DNA of 20,000 nt from Prorocentrum cordatum (taxonomy: Eukaryota; Sar; Dinophyceae; Prorocentrales; Prorocentraceae): NCBI GenBank assembly GCA_963575745.1, contig CAUYUJ010015504.1, forward strand, positions 873,956-893,955, written 5' to 3'. Below, in pieces: positions 1 through 9,177 of the stretch. The position numbers and the translations under genes are program-made. Every line of letters starts with the position of its first letter. Within the stretch, counting starts at the first letter, position 1. The notes under the pieces are model-generated. The model ran no database searches, had not been told where the DNA came from, and saw nothing but the letters and a program-made list of their open reading frames with translations.

Positions 1-842
1 TGGCAACGGGCCGCGCATATAATTTCTGCCGCGTTTGACCCTATGGGGGGCTGGCGAGAGCACTAAAATGCATGCCTGGGGAGTTGGCAAGCTTGGAAAA
101 CGCTCGTCGGATACGCTTGCCTGGGCGCTGGAAAGCATGCCTGGAGGCGGGCGCACGCAGGCCAGACACAACTCACCCTATTGTGCTCGGCTTCCCAAGG
201 TGACAGCGGAGTGTACGCAGCGCGAACATAATCGCCCCCAGAAATGACCTCGCGATCATCGTTGGTCTGAGCTGCCACGGGGGGGCCAAGGAAGCGACCA
301 GGGCAAATGTGAATTCGAAAAGGGACCCTCTCTGGGCTCCCACAGACCTTGCCAAGCCGTGGCGAGGAGGTCTGGGCCCCCCGAAAGCCAACCACCGTTG
401 TCTCAACTCGGCCTCCTCTGAGTCCTGGAAAGGAGCCCGCGGTGACTCCTGACCACCCGAATTATTCGGGATAGAACTGGTCGAGGTAAGGCCCTGTATG
501 GTGTCCCCAAGTGTGATCTGGGAGAAACCTGGACCGCTGGATCTGGGAACACTCCTGCTCCTGGGGCAACCCCGGCGCGAAACGGGGGGCTCGAATCAGG
601 AGGGCCGCACATTCGACTGGCATCGCCATGAGACAGAAATTTCTGAAATTAGTCGGGCGACGCAAAAGGAGGTCCAGCTGGGAGGGGGTGGTGCAATAGA
701 TTTGGGGCGCCCTGGAATGTATTGCACGCCCCAAGTGCATTGCAACCGCATGAACCCATTGCGCCAAACCTCACGGCCACGCTTTGCGGGCTCTGCCCCG
801 CCCCCCGCCAAGGGGCGCCTGCTCAACGACCGCAACTAAAAT
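1..842. other. Unassigned sequence left of the nested elements
   Basis: No gene, RNA or repeat could be supported here. Short open frames exist on both strands, the longest about 113 codons, but none carries a recognisable motif, and open frames of this size are expected by chance in such GC-rich DNA. No tRNA-like, 5S-like or spliced-leader-like sequence was noticed. The segment ends where the inverted-repeat arm of the MITE-like element begins. Confidence 0.6.
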
Positions 843-897
843 TAGGTCGGGCGTGTCCTCGTACAGGCGGATTCGGGACGAAAAATAAAATACTTGG
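843..897. mobile_element. Left arm of an interrupted MITE-like element
   Basis: This stretch starts with TAGGTCGGGCGTGTCC and runs into an A-rich segment (AAAAATAAAAT). It matches the first ~55 bp of the uninterrupted element at 14674-14832 at roughly 75% identity by eye. Its outer 25 bp form an imperfect terminal inverted repeat with 9549-9573, matching at about 19 of 25 positions. The rest of this copy lies at 9472-9573, because the tyrosine-recombinase retrotransposon has inserted into it. The outer flanks share only AAAAT, so any target duplication here is unclear. Confidence 0.72.
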
Positions 898-1065
898 CAC
901 AAACGCAGCGCGCGCACCTGTCGCGACCGCCCCTGCGAGGCCGCCAGCACCCCATCGTTGGGCGCGGCGCCCCCAGGGGGCGGGCCGCGCCCGTGGGTCT
1001 GCGCGCTCGCCGCCCAGGGCGCGGCGCCCACCCCCTGGCAGGGTCACCTGGGTGCCGATGACCCC
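898..1065 (-). repeat. Split direct repeat B2 (3' terminal)
   Basis: This 168 bp segment repeats at 1379-1546 with a constant offset of 481, no indels and about three mismatches, near positions 938, 1004 and 1047. It contains GGGCGCGGCGCCCCCAGG. Its outer edge at 898 is the 3' end of the retrotransposon on the minus strand and abuts the left arm of the MITE-like element. Confidence 0.9.
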
Positions 1066-1086
1066 CAGGGACGGTTGAGGGTGGGT

Positions 1087-1378
1087 GAAAACGCCGCACC
1101 CCCAGCTGCCAGCGCCGATGGCTGGCAGCAAGGAAAGGAACCTGCGCGGCGCGCGCGCCGCGCGCGCGCAGAGCCGCCGCGACGCGGGATCCCAGCGGCG
1201 GCCAAGCGAACAAACAGCCAGCGCTGGCAGCGCCGCGCGGCGCGGCGCGCGGCCCCCCCTCGCAGGCCGCTCCTGTGCGGCGTCGCGCTCGTCGGCGGAC
1301 ATGGCCGCCGACGCCCCGCGCTCCCGTTCGCTATCGCGCGCGCTTGTGCCTGCAAAGCAAACGAGTTTGTGGGCCTAC
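1087..1378 (-). repeat. Split direct repeat A2 (internal copy)
   Basis: This 292 bp segment repeats at 9178-9471, about 8.09 kb away in the same orientation, with about five differences including a 2-nt length change near 1344. It begins GAAAACGCCGCACCCCCAGC and ends TTTGTGGGCCTAC on the plus strand. It directly touches B1 at 1378/1379 and is separated from B2 by 21 bp. A2 together with B1 reproduces the expected end-to-end junction of the circular intermediate. Confidence 0.9.
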
Positions 1379-1546
1379 CACAAACGCAGCGCGCGCACCT
1401 GTCGCGACCGCCCCTGCGAAGCCGCCAGCACCCCATCGTTGGGCGCGGCGCCCCCAGGGGGCGGGCCGCGCCCGTGGGTCTGCGCACTCGCCGCCCAGGG
1501 CGCGGCGCCCACCCCCTGGCAGGGTCGCCTGGGTGCCGATGACCCC
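1379..1546 (-). repeat. Split direct repeat B1 (internal copy)
   Basis: This is the inner copy of the B repeat and matches 898-1065 at about 98%. It follows the recombinase frame, which stops at 1643, after about 100 bp of unassigned sequence. It abuts A2 without a gap, which distinguishes this layout from two unrelated duplications. Confidence 0.9.
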
Positions 1547-1642
1547 AATGCCGACGGTAGCCAGGGAGCCGCCAGGGGAGGGGGCGCGAAACCCAATGCC
1601 GAGCCAGCCACCGCTGGCGCGCGCGCTCCCCTGACGCGAGAG

Positions 1643-3145
1643 CTATCCCGGCACGCGCGCAGGTGCTTGGCCTGCCTGCAGCGCCTCCAGCATGGCGTCG
1701 CCCTCGAGCTCTTCTCGATCCATATAGTCGAGGAGCGCGCCCGAGCGCCAGCAGCCCGCGCGGAGAATCTCTGCGAGCCTGCCACCGCTGCGGCGTAAAG
1801 TCTCCGCGTGGCCACGCCGGAAGGACTTCGTGCAAAAGTGCGCGGGGTCGCGCTCGCCGGCCTCATGGGCGAGCCGCCGCACCAAGCTGAGAATGCACCC
1901 GCACGACAGGTGCGCAAACGGCGCGGTGCCCGCCGGCGCGCGGTCGAGGAAGGCCCCGAGGGCGTGCACTGGGCAAGTGGTTGTGCACGCCGCGCACCAA
2001 CAGCTGCGCACGATGCGCGAGGGATGGTCGACGTGTTTGCGTCTACTCAAATGCAGGGTGACACGGCCGCCGGCGAAGAATACAACCGCGCGTGCCTTGC
2101 GCGCGCGACAATCCTCGTCAGAGAAGGAGAAGGACGCGGCCATGCGCGGGTCATCCTTCGCGATTCGGAGGCCCTCCGATGGCACTTAAGAGCGAACGCG
2201 AAAGCCGCGACGAAAAGGCCCCGAGTGGCCTCGTCGGGCACGCGCGCAAGCATGTCGACTAAGAGCCGATGGCCGATCGCGGGCTTCGGCGCCGGCTCCT
2301 CGCGCAGGCGCTTGCGCACGGCGGCGCGCGCGCCGCTCGCTTCCGCGCTGTCGAAAGCACTGCAATCAAGCAGCAATAGCCTGCAGGCCTCGAGGACCTG
2401 CGCCTTGCAATTGCCAAACGTCTTGCGATTGCGAAAAATGCGTGGCCCACAGCGCGAGCTCAGAAGGGGAGGGCGGCAGCGCTTCGTTGTCGCGCTTGCC
2501 CAGAACCTTGGCGGCGAACGCGAAATAATTCCGCGGGGCGCTGCGCCACGTGCCGAAGGATGCCGGCGCCCCGCCCACGAGGGCCGTCGCGCGCGCGGCC
2601 TCCAGCCGCGCGGCCCGCTGCGCATCCGAAAAGTGGCCGTGCGCCTCGGCCGCTGCCCGCACGCTCGCCGCCGGCCCAGCCCGCGAGCGGCTGGCGCACC
2701 CGCGCTCAAAGTACACGGCGGCAGGATAGGCGCGGGCTAGCGCCGCGCGCTGCGACGGCCTTGCACGCGGTGCCGACTCAGAGGAGGAGTCCGAGCTCGA
2801 CGACGAAACAGACTCGGCGTCGAGGCACGCAGCGGGCTGGCGCGGTCGCGCGGCGGCAGAATGCCCGACCGCGCTGGCTGCCGCGCCCCTCGGCGGCGGG
2901 CCGGGCGGAGGGCGCGCCATGGCCATCCGCTCCAGGATCCGCGCCGCCCCCCCTGATAACGCCTCCGTGCGAACGCGGCGCGGCCGCGCGGTCGCTATGG
3001 AAACGCGCGCGAAGAGGGCGCCTCGAAGCCGTTCCACGTCCGAACGGGCGGCAACGCCCCGACGCAGGATACGCGGAAAACGTCGTTCTGCCGCATGCAC
3101 GCCGCGACCTCCTCCGCGGCCGCGGCCGCGCTCCCGCGGCGCCAT
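1643..3145 (-). pseudogene. Tyrosine recombinase of the retrotransposon, frameshifted
   Basis: This encodes the integrase-like enzyme that would insert the circular DNA copy. It is spread over three stretches. The first (3145 to about 2435) has an Arg/Ala-rich N-terminus, a serine run (SVSSSSSDSSSES) and a core-binding domain: SFGTWRSAPRNYFAF, then LPPSPSELALWATHF. The second (about 2450-2190) continues in another frame with AQVLEACRLLLLDCSAFDS and RVPDEATRGLFVAAFAF. The third (2185-1643) holds the catalytic domain: PSEGLRIAKDD, CPVHALGAFL, TKSFRRGHAETL and AGCWRSGALLDYMDREEL. The tyrosine is at 1724-1726, eight residues after the Trp at 1748-1750. The set fits the family pattern R-K-(H/K)xxR-(H/W)-Y, with Lys at 1826-1828 and Arg at 1817-1819. 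The box I arginine falls at the last frame change and cannot be placed with certainty. At least two frameshifts make this copy non-functional as written. Confidence 0.85.
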
Positions 3146-3353
3146 TGCGCGACTTCGTCAAGCAAGCGGGGAGCGGCGGACATTGGCCTCGCGACCGCTT
3201 AAGCGCGCGGGGTGCACTAACCGCCGAGCGGCAGCGGGTGCGCGCATCCCGCTGCACGCCCGCTCCGGGTCAGAGCGTGCGGAAATCCGCCGAGCCGGTG
3301 GTCGCGCGCGCGGCAATGCCCGCGCCGCGCGCGCACGCTGCCCGCTACGCGAG

Positions 3354-4150
3354 CTACCCTGGCAGCTGGAGCCGCTGGAACTGCGGCCACAGCGTCGGCC
3401 AGCGCCACGTGGCACCCAAATCGTCGAGTAAACGATACTCCTCGCGGCTGGGCAGATCGGCAATGTTATCGTCTTCGCGCACGCGCAGAGCGCGCGTGTC
3501 GACGGCGGTGCGCGGCGGCGCGAGCAGGCGCCCGTAGCGACTCGGTCCACCAGCACCGACAAGTGCATTGCGCACGCGGTCGCCCAGAACGCGTGAACGA
3601 TCGCGCAATGATCTGGCGCGGCCGCCGAGCCACGTCGGAAGGCGCACTCAGCGACCGTGTTGTCACTGTAGATGCGGACGTCGCGGCCGCGGATCCTGTT
3701 GCCCCACGTGCACATTGCCAGCCCAACTGCGAGCATTTCCAGCCCGACAATCTGGGCGTCCCGCCGTTCGCGGAATTGCCTTGCGCGCGCTGGCAGGCGA
3801 TGCGCCAGGGCGGGCACGGGCACGTGAAGCGATGCTGCCCCGCCGTAATAGAGGCCCCGGCGGTTCCCACGCCGTATACTCGACGCGCCCGTCGATGCAA
3901 ACCACGGCCGCAAGATTCGGCGGCGTGCCGCGCGCGTCCGCGAGAATGACGACAGGCGGTCGCTCGTCGCCGCCGGCCCAAGCCCTGGTTTCCACTATAT
4001 CATGGGCCAGGACTTCCGCCCACCAGCGCAGGCAGCACATCGCGTCCGCGGACAGCTTTGCCGAGCGGCCGTGCGCGTGCGCGAACAGCGGTCGCAGCAT
4101 CGCGCGCCCCAACCGGCGGAACTGATGCGATGCACCCCAGGAGAGCGCGC
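3354..4150 (-). pseudogene. RNase H domain of the retrotransposon, frameshifted
   Basis: This domain would remove RNA from the RNA-DNA hybrid and follows the reverse transcriptase directly. Four acidic residues of the RNase H fold can be seen in order, in three frames: Asp in VVILADARGTPP (3936-3938), Glu in IVGLEMLAVGLA (3737-3739), Asp in VRIYSDNTVAE (3662-3664) and Asp in DDNIADLPSREEY (3468-3470). The spacing is about right for RNase H. ADLPSR just before the end is a pattern I associate with DIRS/Ngaro-type RNase H domains. Upstream, KLAGALSWGASHQFRRLGRAMLRPLF is the connector from the polymerase. Frame changes occur near 3830-3900 and between about 3600 and 3500. The frame stops at 3354, about 200 bp before the first open recombinase stretch. 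Confidence 0.85.
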
Positions 4151-6123
4151 CCGCCAGCTTGGACGCCGCCCCGGCGGTCAGCTCCTCCGCTGCCAAGGCG
4201 GCGCGGACCCGCTCGAGCCACTTGGCACGCTTGTCCGCGGATGGACGAGCGCGGAAGCCCCAGCGATCGACCTGGCCGCGCGGCCCAAGGCGCGCGCCAC
4301 AGACGCGCGCGCGCACGCTTGGCGGGCGCCTCGATCTGCAAGCCCAGGATAACAAGAGGGCGCCCGCACTCTGTCTTACGGTCCGCGATGGCCGCGTCGC
4401 CGAGCAGAGCGCGGACCACGCGGACCACGCATTGCAGCGCGCGCCTTGCCTGCGCGCGGACACGCCGGCTCAGCGCGGCCGCCGTCGCGCGCGACGGCGC
4501 GGGCGGCGCCAGCGACGCCCGTTCGACGCTAAACAAATCGTCCACGTATCGCAGTAACGCAACCCGCAGCAGCTTGCGGCAGATGCGGGTGATCAACGCG
4601 CCGACCCGTTCCCAGTTGTGCACGCTGCTCACTGACAATGCAAGAAAGCCCCGCGACGGCGCGCGCGGGTCGCGCGCCCGCCTGCGCCGAAAGGAAGAGC
4701 CGTGTGCTGCGCGATGAGCACTGTATCGCCGTGGCGGAACGCGACCCACGCGAAGTCGCGGTCCCGTGGGCACAGCGGCACGCGGCGAAAAGCCGCGTCG
4801 ATGTCTGCCTTGAACAGGAGGACATCTTCGCCGCCCGATGCTTCGTGCACCGTCTGAGCGACGTCGTAGAGCGAATCTACGGTGTCGCGCCGCCACTTCT
4901 CCTGCGCGCGGCGACGCGCCGGCCTGCACCTCTGGCGGCGCGTGCCCTGCGGCCTGGGGCTGGGTCGCTCTGTTGAGGTCGGCGGCGCTGCAATCGTCCA
5001 CCGAACGTGCCTGCCGCGCGAAGGGCGGCGACTGGGGCGCCGGCGCCAAGGTCGGCGCGCCTTGGGCGAGCCGTCCTCCTTGTTACCCTGCGGGGCGCCG
5101 AACCGCGGGATGGCGACGGCCCCGTCTGGCGGCGGCTCGGCCGCCGCGTCGCGCGGCACTGTCAGTCGCCCCAGCGCGGCGTCCGAACGCGCGGTCGCGA
5201 GAAGCGCGTCGGAATGCAGATCGCGTCTCGCGCGCTTCAGAACTTTGTCAGCAGACGTCTTGGCGCCTGCGACGCTTCGACACATCGGCGGGTCAGCTTC
5301 GCACGGCGCGCTTCGGGGTGGCCTGCCCTGAGCTCGTCTGCCGAGATGCAGCGCTTGTGGTCGCGCGGCTCGCCCACTCCCGAGCGAGGGAGAACCCCGA
5401 TCAGGGGGGCGCCCTGCCGCGGCCGCGCGGTTCGCCGAGGCGGGGCAAACGCGAGCTCGCCTGACGGAACAAGTCGACCACCTCGGCATCTGGATGGTCG
5501 CATTCGCGCGCTAACATGCGCAGCAGCGGGCCGTTCACGGACTCGGACACCCGCGCGACTGCGGGGTCGCAGCCGCTGAACCACCGCGCACATTCGCCAG
5601 AGGCCCGGAGCTGAGCGCCCATATTTTCGATGCGTCTCGTGGCCGCCTCCCGATGAGCAATGACCTGCACGACGCGGAGCGCGCGCGCGTGCGCGCGCCA
5701 GCCGTGCGCGAGAGGGGTGGTGGGGGGGGGCCGCGCCTCCTCGGCGGGCGTGGACGCGGCCCACTCGGCGGCCGCGCGCACGTCTTCCCCGATCGAGGAC
5801 TCGCGCGCGAAGCCCTCGCGGCCCAAGTCAAGAACTGACTGCATGAAACGCAGCTTGGCCTCATCGCCGGCGCTTGCGCGCGCCCTCTTGGCCCAGCCGC
5901 CGGCGTCGCCCGCGCCGGCGCGGGCGCGTTTCGAGAGACGCGTCGTCTCAGAACGCTGCGAGGCGTCGCGCGTCACGAGCTGGCACTGAATTGCGCGCGA
6001 ATTGCAAGAGCACGCGCCGGCGCGGGAAACGAGAGCACGCGCCGGCCACAATTGTTCGACGTGAAGCACAAACGCGCCCGCGCTAGGTCCCGGCGGGCTC
6101 GTCTTGGCGAGCGGGCGGCCCAA
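4150..6123 (-). pseudogene. Reverse transcriptase of the retrotransposon, frameshifted
   Basis: This is the RNA-dependent DNA polymerase of the element. The upstream linker (6123-5401) ends with NGPLLRMLARECDHPDAEVV and LFRQ, then continues in a second frame with PLIGVLPRSGVGEP. A third frame carries a helical segment, KVLKRARRDLHSDALLATA, and AIPRFGAPQGNKEDGSPK. A further shift gives SVDDCSAADLNRATQ near 5000-4960. The polymerase palm follows: LLFKADIDAAFRRVPL, with the first catalytic Asp at 4803-4805, then WVAFRHGD and HTALPFGA. After one more shift comes NWERVGALITRICRKLL and the catalytic YVDDLF, with YVDD at 4537-4548, then ECGRPLVILGLQIE. The motif order and YVDD box leave little doubt about the identity. 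Similarity in style to DIRS/Ngaro polymerases is inferred from the PFGA and NWER blocks. At least five frame changes break the frame. Confidence 0.92.
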
Positions 6124-6202
6124 AGCGGCCCGCTCCCCCGCGGCCCGAAGCCCAGGCTGTCACGGGCGAGCGGGCGGCGGCGCCTGCGGTGGCGCACCAT
6201 TC

Positions 6203-7706
6203 TCACCAGCGCGAGCGTTTCCACTTGGCGTTGCCCCATCCGCTCTCCGCCGGGCGCTTCCCCCACGACGTCTGGCCGCGGCTCCCGCTGCTGCCCGCGG
6301 CGGCCCACGCGCCGTCCGCGCCCTTGGCCCGCCGGGGGGGCGTGCCGCCGCCGCTCTTCGAGGGCTTGCTCGCGGGCTTAGCCGACCTGTCGGCGCGCGC
6401 GGCGAACAATCGCGTGGGCGCGTCGCCGCGGGCGGGCCTTTCGGCGCGGTCGTGCGCCTGCTCGGCCACGGTCAGCAACTCGCGGCAAACCTTCCGCGCC
6501 GCCACGTCTACCTGGCGGCGCGGGCAACGGGCCGCGGGCCCCTCGCCGCGCGCGCGCGAGAAAGGCGCGCGCCGCGAAGTCCGGCACTCCCGCGGCTGCT
6601 TTCTCGGCCCAGTCCTTGCGGCAGCATGCCCAAATGGGCTTTCCGGCCGCCCAGGCGCGCGTTCATGGCCACCTGCGCGGACGAAGCGGCGCGCGACAGC
6701 GTGGCACCGATGGCGCGCGCGGGGGCGCCCTCATGCAAATTTGCTTGTGGGCCATGGCGGACGCGTACGCCAGTTGGCCTGTCACGGCTGCACCAATTGC
6801 GTAACTCGCAGGAAGCCGAAGGGCGGCGTTGCGAAGCACACTGCGCCGAAACGCGCGCGGGGTACGCATCGATGGCCATGCGCCACTCGTTCCATGTCAG
6901 CGCGTTGGCGCCGGCGGCGGGGGGCGCGTCCAACGGCGACCAATCGCGCAAGTCCGCGCACACGAAAGGGTTGGCCACCCCTTTCTTCTTCAGCTTCGCG
7001 ACCTCGCCCGCAAGGGCGTCGACGCGCGCGCTCCTGACACCGCCGCGCAGACGTCGCGTCCGATCCAGCAAGCGGGTTCCGCGGACTCGCCTGGGCCACA
7101 ATGCCGGCGGGAGATCGTCGAGCTTGATCTCTTTCAGCCGTTGCCCCACGTCCACGTGGACGACTGGGGCTTCCTCTCTCTTGAGCAGGCGGGAAAGTTC
7201 GCCTATCGCGTCGCCCCCATTAGCGGGGCCCGCGCCGCCCGGCGCCCTGCCCTCGTGCGCCAGCGGGGCAAAGACTCGCCGCGCGGCGTCGCGGCGCCAC
7301 CGGGGCGAAAGCGCGCCGCGGCCTCGATGGCGCCAGCGAGAGCGTGCCTCTTCCCTGCGCTGGGGCGCGGATCAAGCTCGTCAAGTGCGACGGATGCGAG
7401 CGCGCGGGGGGTCCACACCTGCCACGGCCGCGCGCGCGCGCCGCCGACCCGCGCGGCAGGGCGCGAGGGCGGGCTCGCCTCGGCGCGGCCAAGAATCGCC
7501 ACGAGGTCATTGAGGAACGCTTCCTTGTCTGGGCAGCCCTGCAGAGCAGGCGCCTCAGCAGTCAGAAACAAGCGCAACTCCTCCGCCATTGTCAGCGCGC
7601 CCGAATCGCGTCGCCCCCTGTCGCGACCGCCCCTGCTGCTGCACTGGCGCGCTTCAAATGCGGCGGAGCAACGCAGCGCCCGCGCGGGCGCGCGCGCGCC
7701 GAGCAC
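6203..7706 (-). pseudogene. Gag-like region (ORF1) of the retrotransposon, frameshifted
   Basis: The position before the reverse transcriptase and the sequence style suggest the structural (gag-like) protein. The first stretch (7706-7203) contains MAEELRLFLTAEAPALQG and FLNDLVAILGRAE, a plausible start. The next (7155 onward) has a short charged helix, VDALAGEVAKLKKKG, then NPFVCADLRDWSPL and ALTWNEWRMAIDAY. A third frame continues with IGAAVTGQLAYASAMAHKQ, and further frames give VCRELLTVAEQAHDRAERPA and a basic Ser/Lys/Arg-rich tail (KPASKPSKSGGGTPPRR). The W-x-EW, AxD-AY and AMAH pieces read as one broken domain. No zinc knuckle was seen. Homology to known gag proteins was not demonstrated, so the label rests mainly on context. 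Confidence 0.55.
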
Positions 7707-7794
7707 GTGCGGGCACGAACGAGCGCAGAGGCAATTGCAAAAGCAATAATGGCATTTTGCCCGCGGACCCGTCGGCCGCTACGATGGTGCAGAT

Positions 7795-8690
7795 GGCGCA
7801 GTTGCCAGGGGGCCCAGTCGGCCGTTGCGGTGGCGCGGTTGCCCACGGGCCCAGACGGCCAGAAGGCGTCCTGACACCGCCGCCGAGTGAGCGCAGTGGG
7901 CCCAGCCAGCCCCAGGGGGGGCGGCACAATTGCCAGCGGGCCCCAATTAGCCAGCGGCCACAGTTAGGCCCTGAGAGTGGCACGATTGGCAGTGGGCCCA
8001 AGTTGGCCAGCGGGCACGACTTAGCCCTTTTGCGAGGTGGCCCCGTTGCCGGTGGGCCCAAGTGGCTAGCCCTTTGCGAAATGGCACAATTGCCAGTGGG
8101 CCCCAGTTGGCCAGCGGGCATTAATTAGCCCTTTGCGAATGGCGCAGTTGCCAGTGGGTCCCAGTTGGCCAGCGGGCACTAATGAGCCCTCTGCGAAGTG
8201 GAACAGTTGCCAGTGGGCCCTAGTTGGCCAGCGGGCACTAATTAGCCCTTTGCGAATGGCGCAGTTGCCAGTGGGCCCCCGTTGGCCAGCGGGCACAAAT
8301 TACGCTTTGCGAGTGGCGCAGTTGCCAGTGGGCCCCAGCTGGCCAGCGGGCACTAATTAGCCCTTTGCGAGTGGCGCAATTGCCAATGGGCCCCAGTTGG
8401 CCGACGGGCACTAATTAGCCCTTTTGCGAACGGCACGGTTGCCAGTGGGCCCTAGTTGGCCAGCGGGCACTACTTAGCCCTGTGCGAAGTGGCGCAATTG
8501 CCAATGGGCCCCAGTTGGCCAGCGGGCACTAATTAGCCCTTTGCGAGGTGGCACAGTTGCCAAAGGGCCCCAGTTGGCCAGCGGGCGCTGATTAGCCATT
8601 TTGCGAACTGGCGCAGTTGCCATTGGGCCCCAGCTGGCCAGCGGGCATTAATTGGCCCTTTGCGAGGTGGCACAGTTGCCAGCGGGCCCC
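7795..8690. repeat. Tandem array, 57-60 bp unit, in the retrotransposon leader
   Basis: The landmark CCCTTTGCGA or a close variant recurs at 8025, 8070, 8129, 8187, 8246, 8303, 8361, 8419, 8478, 8537, 8596 and 8656. Spacing is 57-60 bp apart from one 45 bp interval. Each unit has two related halves, GTTGCCAGTGGGCCC and GTTGGCCAGCGGGC, followed by ACTAATTAGCCC. Copies from about 8066 rightward are well conserved, while 7795-8060 holds degenerate copies. The unit length is mostly not a multiple of three, so the array cannot encode a regular repeated peptide. It lies between the A1 repeat and the gag-like region, in what would be the 5' part of the element RNA. Confidence 0.92.
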
Positions 8691-8734
8691 GCTGGTCGCT
8701 CTTTACGCGTACGCTCGGCACGAGCGTTGCACCA

Positions 8735-8938
8735 TTACCCGACAGGCGAGCTGCGCCCGCACGCTCCGTGGACCCCCCGAACGCTCGGCACCCGCCCTGG
8801 CGGGAGCATCGGGCACCAAAAAGGCCCGACGTCCCCCGCGCAGGACGAAGCCGGCGAAGCCGCCATTACTCGGCGGAGAAATGTGAATTGATTTCGAGCT
8901 AGCAAAATCGACGAGGTGAGCTCGTTGAGGTCGTCCAT
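8735..8938 (-). CDS. Short ORF at the 5' side of the retrotransposon, possible ORF1 start
   Basis: An ATG at 8936-8938 opens a 67-codon frame beginning MDDLNELTSSILLARNQF, which stops at 8735, just before the tandem array. The acidic, balanced composition contrasts with the Arg/Ala/Pro shadow frames around it and suggests genuine coding origin. It could be the true N-terminus of the gag-like protein, separated from the rest by the array or by a frameshift, or a small upstream ORF in the element leader. I do not recognise a domain. The upstream sequence to 9177 is a purine- and GCGC-rich leader. Confidence 0.4.
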   Translation of the reverse strand: MDDLNELTSSILLARNQFTFLRRVMAASPASSCAGDVGPFWCPMLPPGRVPSVRGVHGACGRSSPVG

Positions 8939-9177
8939 GTAGAAATCATCTTCACCTGGGGGGATGGAGCGGGGAAGGAACCTGCGCGCGAAGGAGAGGG
9001 CAGCGAGCGAGGACGGCGGCGCGCGCGGAAGAAGGAGCGGAGGGGGAAATCGGAACCTGCACGGAAGGGAGGCGCGGCGCGGCGACCGCGGGCGAAAGCG
9101 CGCGCGCGCGGAGCAAGCAGTCGGAGGCGCGCGACGGACCGCCGGCGCGCGCGCGCGCGAAGCAAGCAGGCGGCGGA

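Noticed and set aside
6104-7513. 469-codon plus-strand ORF
   Set aside because: It is antisense to the gag-like region and is Arg/Ala/Pro-rich, the expected shadow of GC-rich coding sequence on the other strand.
8025-8690. CRISPR array or coding tandem repeat
   Set aside because: Units are contiguous and similar over their whole length with no unique spacers, the context is eukaryotic, and the 57-60 bp period mostly does not keep reading frame.
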